The notes beneath the pieces are model-generated. The model was not told the DNA's origin, made no database searches, and saw nothing but the letters and a program-made list of their open reading frames with translations. DNA of 64,000 bases, taken from NCBI GenBank assembly GCA_963575745.1, contig CAUYUJ010000669.1, positions 511,501 through 575,500 on the forward strand, read 5' to 3'. The stretch comes from Prorocentrum cordatum. Lineage: Eukaryota; Sar; Dinophyceae; Prorocentrales; Prorocentraceae. Each line of letters opens with the position of its first letter. Within the stretch, counting starts at the first letter, position 1. This document shows, one piece after another, positions 43,037 through 52,471 of the stretch. The position numbers and the translations under genes were made by a program.

Positions 43037-44195
43037 TGTCGCAAAAGCCTCTCTCCCGCTCATTTGCCCAGACTGCGTCGACATCGGGATCCGCGCCTGA
43101 GGGGTCTCTTGGTTAAGCGCTCCTGCTGCGGGCGGCCTCGGCGTCGGGGCGCCCGCGGCGGCGAACGCATGGTTGCTCCCTTTGCCAGGCGCCCATCTAC
43201 TCTTGGAAAGCCGACCACCCGCAGGTTGAACTCCTCGAGGGGCACGACGCATTGCGAATCGGATATGGGTTCGAAGCGCCCTGCTCACCGCGGGCGGAGG
43301 CGCCCCCGCCCCGCGCTGCGCGCGAGGAGAAAGCCAGCGCGCAACATGTGCACCTCGTGCCAAGCGCCTTGGTCGGGCACGGTCGGCGGCGCCGCGGCGT
43401 GTTCCTTGGCCATCTCCGCCACCTTCTCGACCGCCCTTTTGATGCCGCGCTGGCGCACCGAGATATCGCGGCGCGCGTCGAGGGGCTGGTCGACAGAGCG
43501 CATCGCGCCCCCTAGCCTGAGAGTTCGCCCCCGAGCCAGCATCCAGCTGCGCATGAACCAGTGGCGCCGCCCCGAGCGACCGCATCCGCCGGGGGAACTC
43601 ATTGCGAATTTCGGGTGGGGGGGGGGATTGGGCGTCGATGGCCTGCTGCGCGCGCGCTCGGCCGTGCGATATTGCTGTGGCAGCTCGCCCTTGGCCTTCA
43701 GCTGTTCCGCTTCGGAGCGGGCCGCGGCGGCGCCGCGATCCGCGGCGGCGCGGGCCCGCCGCTGCGCGGCCGAGCGTTGCGCTCTCGAACGACGTAGACA
43801 AACTCGGGGATGACCAGTGGGCGGCCCCTGGGCCTCCCGCGCCATCCCAAGCCATTTCAAGACCCTGCAGTTCTACGCGCGCGGAGAAAGGGAAACCCTC
43901 GTGTCCGGGCCGCGGGCGGTAGCCCATCCACGCGGGGCGCCGTCCGCAGGCGACGGCGACGCGCGAGGCGCCGCATTCATTCGCGGCGCTGCGCGACGAC
44001 CGTCTCCAGGGCAGTCGCGACGAGCGCGGCGCTTGCGCCGGCGACGGCGCGGGCGAGGGCGCTAGCGGCCTGGGCGGCGCCCCCGACGCGGCCAGGTCCG
44101 ACGGCCGCGCGCGCTCCGCGCCCAGCGCGTACATCGCCGCCCTGGTCGCTGATTTGCTGGGGGAGGCCTGCGCGGGGCCGCGCGGCCCCAGAGCG
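43037..44195. other. Very GC-rich region, no gene resolved
   Basis: Long frames overlap on both strands (for example minus 43860-43285 and plus 43810-44325), as expected at this GC content. The minus-strand frame has a plausible helical, Arg/Ala/Glu-rich texture but no motif. The N-terminal part of the helicase that follows could lie here; I cannot place it. Confidence 0.4.
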
Positions 44196-44199
44196 AGAG

Positions 44200-45610
44200 A
44201 GAAGTGGCGCCATTGCTCCAGCTGGGCCAGGGCGGCTCGGGGAAGACGCGCGCGGTGCAGAGGGTCGTCGCCCCAGTGATGTCATGGGCCCTAAACGCAC
44301 CCTTGCCTGGGGTCAGCCAGGGTGAAGAGGGCCGCCCGCAGGATTGGGCGCGCCCGCGTTCTTGCCGTCGAGGTGGCGAGCGCGGCGGCGGCCGCGGCGC
44401 GCGACGCCCTGGGCCTTCGCGCCGCGCCGCGGACGCAGTGGCGAGCGAGACGTGTGGGGGCCCGCCCGCAGGCGGCCGCGCCGCCATTTCGGGGGCGTCC
44501 CCATCGCGTTGCATATCGGCAATTTTCCGCAGCTGAGGCCCACCGGCAGCGTCGGCCTGCTGACGGGCGTGAGCGGGCCCCTGGGCGACGGGTCGCACAA
44601 GTGCGCGGAGCCGCCGACGCTGGAGATTTAGCGCGCCACCGAGGTGTTCTCGCAGACCCCCTGCGTCTTCGAGCTGGGCGCGAAGCGCTTCGAGTCAAGG
44701 GCCCATTTGATCGCTCTGTTGGGCTGCGCGCGCGAGGGCGAGCCCTCCCCGCCAGAGGTCTGGTCCACATGGTAGAAGGCGTTTGCCTCGGACTGCCGCG
44801 GCGCCCTGGGCCTTCGGCGCCAGCGCGAGATCCCCCCGCCTTGGTTGTGGCTTGGGTGCGTTATTGGGAGATGCTGGCGAAGTGGACTAACGCGCGCGCT
44901 CGTCTGGACGCGCGAAATCGGGGCGCGCCTTTGTTCTTCCCAGGCGAGTGCGACGCGACCAGCGGCAGTCCCGACGCGGGCCAGCGTCTCCTGAACGCTT
45001 TGAACACGCGCGAGACGGTGGACTTCCACGGCGTCGCGCCTGCGCGCGTCGGCGCGCAGGTTCGGTTCGCGCCCGCGCGGGAGGGGCTGAGAGAAAGTCG
45101 AGGCTCGCGCAGGGGCGCGACGCCATCGTCGCGTCCTCTGAGGCGCGCCAAGGCGTCGGGCAGGAGCACGAGGAGCGCCCGCCGGGCCAGCTCGGTCACC
45201 TCTGCGCGGTATCTCCACGCGGGCGCGCGGCTTCGTTGAGTCCCCGATCAATTGGGAGGCCGCCGAGCTGCTGCCGCAGGGCGCCGAAGGCGTTGGCGAC
45301 GACGGCGAGGCCGAGGCGCAGGCGAGGAGCTCGCTCGTGTTGAGAACCCGGCGATCAGGAGCTCACGCGGCAGAGCTCGGGGCCGCGCTTCGCGCGCCGC
45401 TCGGGTTTCACCTTGGCGCGCACGCCCTATCTGACCCTCGCTCGGTCGCAGGATCAGACGCTGCGCGAGGGCGTCGCGCGTCGCCATCGACTGCGCCCGC
45501 GCTGCCACCGCCTGAGCGCGGCCGCGACTGGATCGAGACCTGCGGCGGGTCTGTCTCAACGGCTTGTCCCCGCGCCCCAGCGGGTCGCGGGGCTGCCCCA
45601 GCGGCCTAGC
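44200..45610 (+). pseudogene. PIF1/RecD-like superfamily 1 helicase, degenerate
   Basis: Motifs in order: Walker A GQGGSGKT (44225-44248, frame 2); VPIALHIGNFPQLRPTG (about 44497-44547, frame 1), the GDFxQLxPV-type motif of PIF1-like helicases with Asp changed to Asn; SVGLLTG; after a TAG at 44629-44631, VFSQTPCVFEL and AKRFESR; then frame 0 with YWEMLAKW and QRLLNALNTRE (to about 45075); and frame 2 PYLTLARSQDQTLREGV (about 45422-45472) at the place of the late S-Q-G-x-T motif, Gly replaced by Asp. The spacing between Walker A and the second motif is too short, so a Walker B segment seems deleted. Such helicases are common in dinoflagellate genomes, sometimes as mobile-element genes. Confidence 0.6.
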
Positions 45611-46260
45611 CCGTGGGTTTGCCCCAGCGGCTTCGCGACCCGGACATCGTAAATCGCCCGCGCGCGCTGGCAGAGGCGGCGACGGCCCCGAGGAACATCG
45701 ATTTGCGCGCCCGCCTTTGCGAGAGAGGCCGGGGAGGAGGTTGAAGGGGGAGCAGGGGCCAAGAGTACGACGAGGCAAACCAGGGGGCGAGAGGGAGGAG
45801 GGCTTCCGTTCGGGCTAAAAGGAGAAGGGCGATGAGAAAGCCTCTTCATGCACAAGGATGGCGACTAGGATTACTGTCGGAGTTATTTTGGGAGAATCAA
45901 GCGGGGTCCGCCGGGGCAGCTTGTCGGCCCGAGCCGTTGTTTGACGGCGCCGCGGCCCGGCGCAGGCCCGGCGCAGCCCTTCATATGCCGTAAAAACAGC
46001 GAAAAACGTCCGTCTTGTTTTTTGGTCGAGGCGTCGAATGTCTGGGAAGCTTCGCTTCGAGGGCCCCGACGATGCGCCGCGAGGGCCGCCCGCCGCCGTT
46101 CGGACCCACAGCGCCGAGGCCGCTTTGCGCGAGGAGATCTCGCGGCTCCGCGCCGAGCTGGGCGCGAGCGAGGACAGGCGGGCCGCCTCGTGCCCCGGGC
46201 CGGCGATCGACTTTCGAGCCATCTTACCGTAGGCCTCCTAGACGGGGTCGGCGGACCGCG
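45611..46260. other. GC-rich region with a small coiled-coil frame
   Basis: A frame at 46038-46232 (64 codons) begins with ATG and encodes a heptad-like stretch (AEAALREEISRLRAELGA). It may be an exon fragment, but no partner is visible. Minus-strand frames overlap. The repeats 'ccccagcgg' at 45580-45630 are short. Confidence 0.35.
46000..46045 (+). repeat. Short dispersed repeat, about 46 bp, copy 1 of 3
   Basis: Similar sequences lie at 47061-47106 (same strand) and 47350-47394 (opposite strand). Shared words are 'ccgtcttg', a T-run, 'gacgttgca' or its variant, and 'atgtctgg'. All three fall within 1.4 kb. The copy at 47350-47394 resembles copy 1 over a slightly longer span (about 57 bp). 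Confidence 0.6.
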
Positions 46261-46263
46261 CCG

Positions 46264-46361
46264 CATCGGCGATGCGTCGCCGATGCTGGTCGATGTGGAG
46301 CATGATTTTCTTCACCCCGATGTCGCCGACGTCGCCGATGCAGCGCCGATGCGTCGGCGAT
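46264..46361. repeat. Two TGCG-loop hairpins
   Basis: 46264-46272 pairs perfectly with 46277-46285 (CATCGGCGA/TCGCCGATG) around TGCG. A second stem (CGCCGA/TCGGCG, also with a TGCG loop) lies near 46345-46360. Both come from a local GCCGATG repeat. Confidence 0.6.
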
Positions 46362-46399
46362 GTGGCCTGATCATCCGACCCTATCGATTCATACCCCAT

Positions 46400-47060
46400 T
46401 GAATAATCCTGTGCGTTCCTGTGTTACTGCCCCACACTGGGCTTCAGGAGACGGACGGGATGGATAACAACATCGACTGAATTGGCAAGATTGCTGTCCA
46501 TACCCCACCCCAGCCCACTTGCGGGGTTGGTGCGTGGGTTGGGCCGTGAATAAAGCGTCGACCGCCTACTGGGATCTCAGTGGGCCTTGGACACGACAGG
46601 GCTGTTTCTTTGTTGGTTGATCAGGCTTTTGCAGTTTATGGCGACGTTGTTGTCCCCGTTTCCTTCGCCGTGTTTGTTTGTTTGTTGCCGTTTGTGTGTT
46701 TGCGGCTCCGATCTTGGAATTTGTTCTTCAGTTTTCATGTTCTAAAACAGGTTCCGGAGAGCGCAAACACATGGCCCTGCCGCTTCAGAGGCCCACTGAG
46801 ATCTGGAGGATGACGAAACACATACGATGATACATTGTTTTTTGTTCCCCCGGTCTGGCGCGTAACGGTCGTTACCCGGGCCCGCGCCCCCTCCCCCCCC
46901 AGGCAACGGTAAGGATCGTGCGCAGGGTGGGGGGTCCAGGACACCCCCCCCGCGCGCTGGTGTTCGCGCACGTTTTGCGAAGATCGCGGCGAACCGCCGC
47001 CCCGACGTGCCCCGCCCCGCCCAAACGCTAATGTTACCAGAAATGGTACAATCCCCATCT
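46400..47060. other. No gene recognised
   Basis: Contains a TTTG/GTTT-rich segment at 46590-46740, like 60950-61130, and C-rich runs near 46880-46960. Frames on both strands are short and unremarkable. Confidence 0.4.
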
Positions 47061-47106
47061 CTGAAAAAAAACGCCGTCTTGATTTTTCCAGACGTTGCAT
47101 GTCTGG
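47061..47106 (+). repeat. Short dispersed repeat, copy 2 of 3
   Basis: Direct copy of the 46000-46045 repeat, with a longer A-run at the left and 'ccagacg' in place of 'ggtcgaggcg'. Confidence 0.6.
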
Positions 47107-47349
47107 CTGCGTACGTTTCCACCTTTCCCTGCGCTTCGCGCCCAGCGCGGACACACGCGCCCGAGACCGCCAGCGGTGCCAATCAAGCAGTCTGGGTGCG
47201 CACTCCTCCCCGACTCCTGCAGCGGCGGGCAGGGCGCACGGAGCCGTTTCGGCCTCGGCCTCGGACAGCCGCTGGTCCTTGCAGCTGTTCGATGAGGTCC
47301 TACAGGGGGAGGGGGTCATAGAGATAACAATAGCCAGAGGGAGAGAGAC

Positions 47350-47394
47350 CCAGACATGCAACGCCTCGATAAAAAGCAGGACGGAGGCTGTTCG
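47350..47394 (-). repeat. Short dispersed repeat, copy 3 of 3 (inverse)
   Basis: The reverse complement of this segment matches 46000-46045 with 'ctccgtcctgc', a T-run, 'atcgaggcgttgcatgtctgg'. Confidence 0.6.
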
Positions 47395-47534
47395 TTGTTT
47401 TCGGCCTCCTGGGGCCCTCGCCGAGCCGCGGGGCCGTCAAAGAACGGCTCGGGACGAACAGCAGCCCTGGGGAAGGGGTCGGTCGGGACCTCCATGGATC
47501 CCGTTTTGACCATAATCAAGGTATCGCATGTCCA

Positions 47535-47690
47535 AAGACCGTGCGGTTACTTCGAAATCCCGAAGGACCTTACCGCGTGGTCCGTCACCGCACGGTCTTG
47601 GGACCCTGGGCACCCCACTCGCCCGAGACGTCTTCGGAAAGCGACCCGAGTCCCTAAACCGTCTGGTGACCCCGAATGGCCCCCGATTGA
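47535..47690 (-). repeat. Dispersed repeat, about 150 bp, inverse copy
   Basis: Its reverse complement aligns with 60610-60770: both contain 'attcggggtca', 'cgcgggtcg' or its variant, 'ctcgggcga', 'ggtcccaagaccgtg' and 'cgcggt'. Translated frames also match (PRPCGDGPRGKV here, PRPCGDAPRGEV there), which hints at a coding origin. A perfect 13-bp inverted repeat (47535-47547 with 47587-47599) lies at its left end. Confidence 0.7.
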
Positions 47691-47699
47691 GATCCGAGA

Positions 47700-48240
47700 G
47701 CGCGCTCCAGGATTTGGATGAGTGGTGGATATGTGAACATCTGCCCGCCCGCTTTGGCGCGCAGGTGCAGTCATCGTGCTGCAGTCCGTCCTGGTTGAGC
47801 CATTCCGGATTTGCCAGCGTTGGGGCGCCTCCACAGAAACGCATATCGTTTGCAAGTATAGATTTTTCGCCAACAACAAATCTGGATGTTTTTCTCTGTC
47901 CGCGATGGCCACATCCCTGTTTGGGAGCTGTGCTTTCGTTTCAGCTCTGGCCACGTCCGTAAGTATGAACGTTGCTCCAGCCTCAGCGCTGGACCCGTCC
48001 CTGGTCGAGAACGGTGGTGTCGTCTCCGCGCGGACCGCATTCATCGGGAATAGTGCTGCTGCTTTGGCGCCTCGAGCGCCGTCAGCAAACCAGGGCTTGA
48101 GCTAAACGGTGTTTTGGCGATTTCGTGGACCGTTTTCGTTTTGATGTCGTTTCGCAGCAAAGGCAGAACAAAGCCAGCGAAGGAATGCGAAAACAAAGCG
48201 TCGACGAAGCACACTGTTTAGCTCGAGCCCTGTAGCAAGC
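47700..48240. other. No gene recognised
   Basis: Unique sequence without a recognisable domain. 'gaaaggcagaacaaagccagcg'-type purine-rich DNA near 48160 leads into the RT pseudogene. Frames at 47776-48105 (plus) and 47771-48040 (minus) are unassigned. Confidence 0.4.
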
Positions 48241-48246
48241 GAGCGA

Positions 48247-50181
48247 GTGAGCGAGCGGCTTGAAGGGTGTGGAGGAGTAGGAGGCGAAGGAGTAGGAGTA
48301 GGAGGAGGAGAAGGAGGAGGCGTGGGCCCAGCTGCTCCTACTCCCGCGGCTTCTGTTCGCGGTGCCTTCCGCCAGCGGCGGCGACGAAGAACAGCCTTCG
48401 GCCTCGAGAGTGTTTCCGCGCCGCCTTCGCCAGGCTTGGGCAGGGGACTGGACGGCACTGCGGGCCGCAACCGCACGACGGGGGAAGCAGCGGAGGACCG
48501 CCCAGGGCAACGCAAGGCAGAAGAGGTGACCCGACGAGTGCATGAGCTCATCATGCTTGGAGAGGTGGGCCGCGCGGCTGCGGCGGCCGTTGGGCCAGGC
48601 AAGGTTGCGCAGGGCCCTGACGTGGCTCGCGACCTTGCTGGCCTCTTCCCAGAGGCATCCGCTGTCCGCCAGCCGCCGCCCCCCCCCGCACAGCCCGTAG
48701 CGCCCTGGGAAGCCGAAGCGGCCGAGAAGGTGACGAGCAGCCTCGGGAATACCCGCGCAAGTCGGGCCCAGGCCGCCCGCTTCGAGCACTGGGCGGCCCT
48801 GTGCGGACACGACCGCTGCCGCTGCAGAAGCCAGGGGGCGGCGTCCGCCCGCTCGCTTGCGGCGAGACGCTGCGCAGGATGTCGGCCAAGGCGGCCACGG
48901 CGGCGCACAAGGACGCCATCGCCGCAGCGGTGGGCCGCCACCAGTTCGGCGTGGGCCGCAAGAGCGGCATCGAGCTGATGCACCGCGTCGTGGCGGCCAC
49001 GCTCGAGAAGGAGCCTGGCGCCGCAGTGCTATCCCTGGACGTAGCCAACGCGTTCAACGAGTTCTGCCGGGACACTTGCTACGAGAGGTCGCCGGCCGCC
49101 TGCCCGAGCTTGCCCAGCTGACGGCGGCGTGGAATGGCGGGGCCACAACGCACGGGGCGCGCCTACTTGGTGCCCGGGCGGCGCCAGTCAGAGCGGAGCG
49201 CGGGGTTGTTGACCAGGGTTGCCCCCTCTCCCTGGCGTTCTTCGCCGCGGCGACGGCGACGTTCTACGAGAGCCAGGCGGCGGCGGCGCGCCACGAGGAC
49301 CCCGAGGCCAGGGTGGTGGCCTACCTCGACGACGTGTACGTCGTTGGCAGCCCGCGCGCACTGGCGGCTGCGCTCCTCGCAGCACCAGTGCAGTTCTCGG
49401 ATCGAGGCTTCCGCATGAACACGCGGAACCGCAGGTCTGGCATCCGCGCGCCTTGGACCTCCCTGGGCTGGTTGCCAGGGCGGAGGTGTCCGAGCTGACG
49501 CGCGTGGGAAGCACTCTTCCCTACGTGCGAAGCGCTGCGGGCGCAGACGACGACCCGGGCGCCGACCCCGCGAGGGCGAGCTTCTCGTTGGCGGCCGCCC
49601 TGCAGAAGGCCCGGGGGCCTTTCGACGCTTACCTTGCGGCCCTCCGCCAGCTCAGAGGGCACTGCGACGGCGTCGGGGAGAGGCTCGCAGGATGGCTACG
49701 CGCCCGAGGCGCGACAGGCGTAAGCGTGGAGAAATTTGCGCTCGCCTGGGACAGGGCGCGCCCGGGCGTCGCAGTCGAGGCAGCCCGCTTCGACGCGGCT
49801 TTCACCGACCCCGCGGCCGGCGCGACTAACGTCGACGCGGCGGTCACGGACGCCGCTCTTGGCGCGGGCGCCCCGGCGGGCCGGGGCCGCGCTGTCCGCG
49901 ACGGCGCGGCCGCGGCGGCTGCGGGGGAGCGCGAGCGCCGGCGCTGCCTCGGCCGGGCGCTGACTGCCTTCGCGCTCGAGGCCTTGGGCCGCGCTGAGCG
50001 GGCCTGCGCACCCAGGCGCGCGGCGACGCCGCGGCGCTGGCGGCGGCGCGCCAGAGCCTCGCGGCAACGCTGCAGCGCGGCAGCGCGGAAGCGCACCCCT
50101 CCGCTTGCCTCGACGCGCGCGGCCGGGCGCGCTGCGGCGCTGGCGGCACCGAGCCAGCGGCCCGCCGCGCGCGCGAGCTGA
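48247..50181 (+). pseudogene. Non-LTR-type reverse transcriptase, frameshifted
   Basis: Frame 1 (48247-48978) gives the pre-RT helices (VHELIMLGEVGRAAAAAVG, DLAGLFP). Frame 0 (48801-49121) gives LQKPGGGVRPLACGETLRR and catalytic motif A, LDVANAFNEF (49035-49064). Frame 2 gives motif B, DQGCPLSLAFF (about 49210), and motif C, AYLDDVYVVG (YLDD 49322-49333). Frame 1 (49219-50181) holds the thumb and C-terminal helices. The two aspartates of motif C and the Asp of motif A are present, so only frameshifts disable it. No endonuclease is seen upstream and no RNase H downstream. This RT class, with the GGGVRP-x-[AI]-x-G-E motif, is one I associate with dinoflagellates. It runs into a GGA tract. Confidence 0.75.
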
Positions 50182-50195
50182 GCTGGAGCGCGCCC

Positions 50196-50665
50196 AGCGG
50201 AGGAGGGGGGGAAGGAGGAGGAGGACGAGGAGGAGGAGGAGGAGGAGGAGGAAGAAGAGGAAACGGAGGAGGAAACGGAGGAGGAGGAGGAGGAGGAGGA
50301 AAAGCAGGAGGGAGGAGGACGAGGAGGACGAGGACGAGGAGGACGGACGAGGAGGGGGAGGGGGAGGAGGGGGGGGGGGAGGAGGAGGAGGGAGGAGGAG
50401 GAGGAGGAGGAGGAGGAGGAGGAGGAGGAATAGTAAGAGTAATAATATAAAACTACGACGAGTAAAACGACGAATGGTAATCGTAATAATTGGGGGGGAA
50501 AAATGGTGCTAAGAAGAAGGAGAAGAAGAAGAGGAGGAGGATAGGCAGGGTCAGGAATGGGAGGATGGGGTAAAAAAGGGGGCAGTTTGAGGCAGTTCGA
50601 GGAGGAGGAGGAGGAGGAGGAGGAGGAAGAAGAAGAGGAGGAGGAGGTTGAGTCCCTTCGACGTT
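50196..50665. repeat. (GGA)n / GAAGAG tract
   Basis: Purine tract on the plus strand with one mixed, AT-richer interruption at about 50430-50520. It overlaps the long minus-strand frame 50783-49629, whose Ser-rich part is an artefact. Confidence 0.95.
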
Positions 50666-50814
50666 CGCGCCGTCGCCGACGCCCGCGTCCGTTCCGGCGG
50701 CGGCAGCGGCGCCTGCTGGCCCTCCAGAGCCCGCGCCCGCGGAGGGCTTGGAAACGGCGCCCGCAGGAGCAGGGCGCTTTCAATTTTTTAATACCAGGGT
50801 AGCTTCTGCATGGG

Positions 50815-51905
50815 CTAGTACGGTGCTAGAAAAAAGCCGGCAGGCCAGCTAGGCCAGTTTCCTCTCCACGGCTGCCGGCCAGGGAGCGTCGTTGCGGCTA
50901 GCTCGAGCCATCGCCCAATGCGTGGGCCGCCAACATTTGCGCATCTCCTCGCGTTTCGAGTGTTCGCGTGCAGCTCTTAGGCTGTTCCTGGGTAGCGCCG
51001 TCGAAGCTCGAGGTTAGTGACTCGACAGCTTTCAGGCAGCGCCCAAGCCTGTGGGCCACAAACAATCCTCGCGTGAGAGGGGGAGGGGAAAAGAGACATA
51101 ACGTTCCCAGGTTGCCCCTTGAGAAAGACATACGTGGCTTTGAAGCAGCCGGCAGGCTGAGCTAGGCCTGCCTCCTCCACGTAGCCGCCGGCCAAGGGGC
51201 GCCACAGCAAATTGCTGGAACTTGCAGCGTGTCCCGCGCGCGCGCGCTTCCGGATTCGTTCCTGACGCGAGGGCCGCAAGCTTTTGCGCGGCCCCGTCGC
51301 AGCGTTTCCTGCACCGCGCGCCGGTCCAAGGCAGCTCCAGGGCAGCGCGACCCAGGCCCGTGGGTCACACATAAAAATTTCGAGCAATTGGAATGGAATG
51401 AGAAAGTCGGGTATAACATTCCCAGATAGCTGTTGGGAGAGGTGCGCGGGTCTGGGGCAGGTAGTGCTAGGCCAGCTTCCTCCCCGCAGCCGCCGGTCAG
51501 AGAGTGCCGCAGCGATCCGCTTGAACTCCCAGCGTGTCCCGCAAACGCATCCGAATCATTCCCGACGCGTGGGTCGCATGCTTTTGCGCGGCTCCATCGC
51601 AGCGCCTCCTGCGTTCATTCGCGCGCAGATCCTAGGCATCTCCAAGGCAGTGTTTCCCAGACCCGCGCCTCGCAAACAAACGAGGGAGGGGAGAAGGAGA
51701 GGAGAGAGAGAGAGAGAGACAAACAAAAAAAGAGAAGAGAAGAGAAGAGAGGAGAGGAGAGGAGAGGAGAGGAGAGGGAGAGATAGAGATGGAGAGAGAG
51801 AGAGAGAGTCGGGCAATCCAGGGAGCTCTGGTTTTAGAAAGGAAATCGGTCGAGTCGGCTAGACCAGACTCCTCCACGGCTGCTGGTCAGGCAGGGAGCG
51901 TCCTG
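50815..51905. repeat. Tandem array, unit about 310 bp, three and a third copies
   Basis: Units start with 'gccagctaggccagtttcctc' and close variants at about 50850, 51161, 51468 and 51863. In each, 'gccgccggccag', 'gcgtgtcccgc', 'gacgcgtgggccgca', 'tttgcgc' and 'aaggcagctccagggcagcg' follow in order. The last full copy is lengthened to about 390 bp by a (GA)n expansion (51685-51815). Frames through the units are not conserved. Confidence 0.85.
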
Positions 51906-52130
51906 CAGGTTCCCCTGTTGCTGCTGCTGGGCGCTGCTGTTGCTGCTGCTGCGGTGCTGCTGATGTGCGCTGATGCTGCTGGGCGTTGCAGCTGGTCTGC
52001 TGGTCTTCGGCGCTGCTGCTGGGCGCTTCTTCGGGCCCATCTTCTGGTGCTGCGCCTGGTGCTGGTGCTGTGCCTGGCGTTGCGTCTGCTGGTGTTGCTG
52101 GCGCCTGCTGGTGCTGCGTCTGCTGGCCAA
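51900..52130. repeat. CTG-rich tract
   Basis: Interrupted CTG/GCT triplets with 'ctggtgctg' variants. Leu/Cys/Trp-rich plus-strand and Gln/Ala-rich minus-strand frames derive from the repeat. Confidence 0.9.
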
Positions 52131-52470
52131 ACGCGCGCGCCCGCGGAGACCGCGCGCGCCCGTTCGACGCCTCGAGCTGCTCGAGCCACAACGATGGCGG
52201 CGACGACCGACGACGAGCCCCCCCTGAGATCCTCGAGGCCGAAATTTCCGCATATATTTTGGTCGTATCCCCAGGCCAATATCAGAAACAGCACATCACA
52301 CAACTAAACTTGAGTGAGAAACTCAGTTCCGTAAGTTTCATGAGTTCGTCTTGGTGACAATAGCCGCATCTCATTAAGGTATTTGTTTCGCCAAGCGAAT
52401 ATGTTGGTGGGAGGAGGTGGGCGGTAGCATGTCGACTTGTAATAATACGAGCGCGCTCGTGCACATGCAA
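52131..52470. other. No gene recognised
   Basis: Moderately AT-rich unique sequence. No domain or structure noted. Confidence 0.4.
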
Positions 52471-52471
52471 C

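Noticed and set aside
49629-50783. 384-codon minus-strand frame
   Set aside because: Antisense to the RT pseudogene and the GGA tract; its Ser-run and Arg/Ala-rich parts mirror those features.
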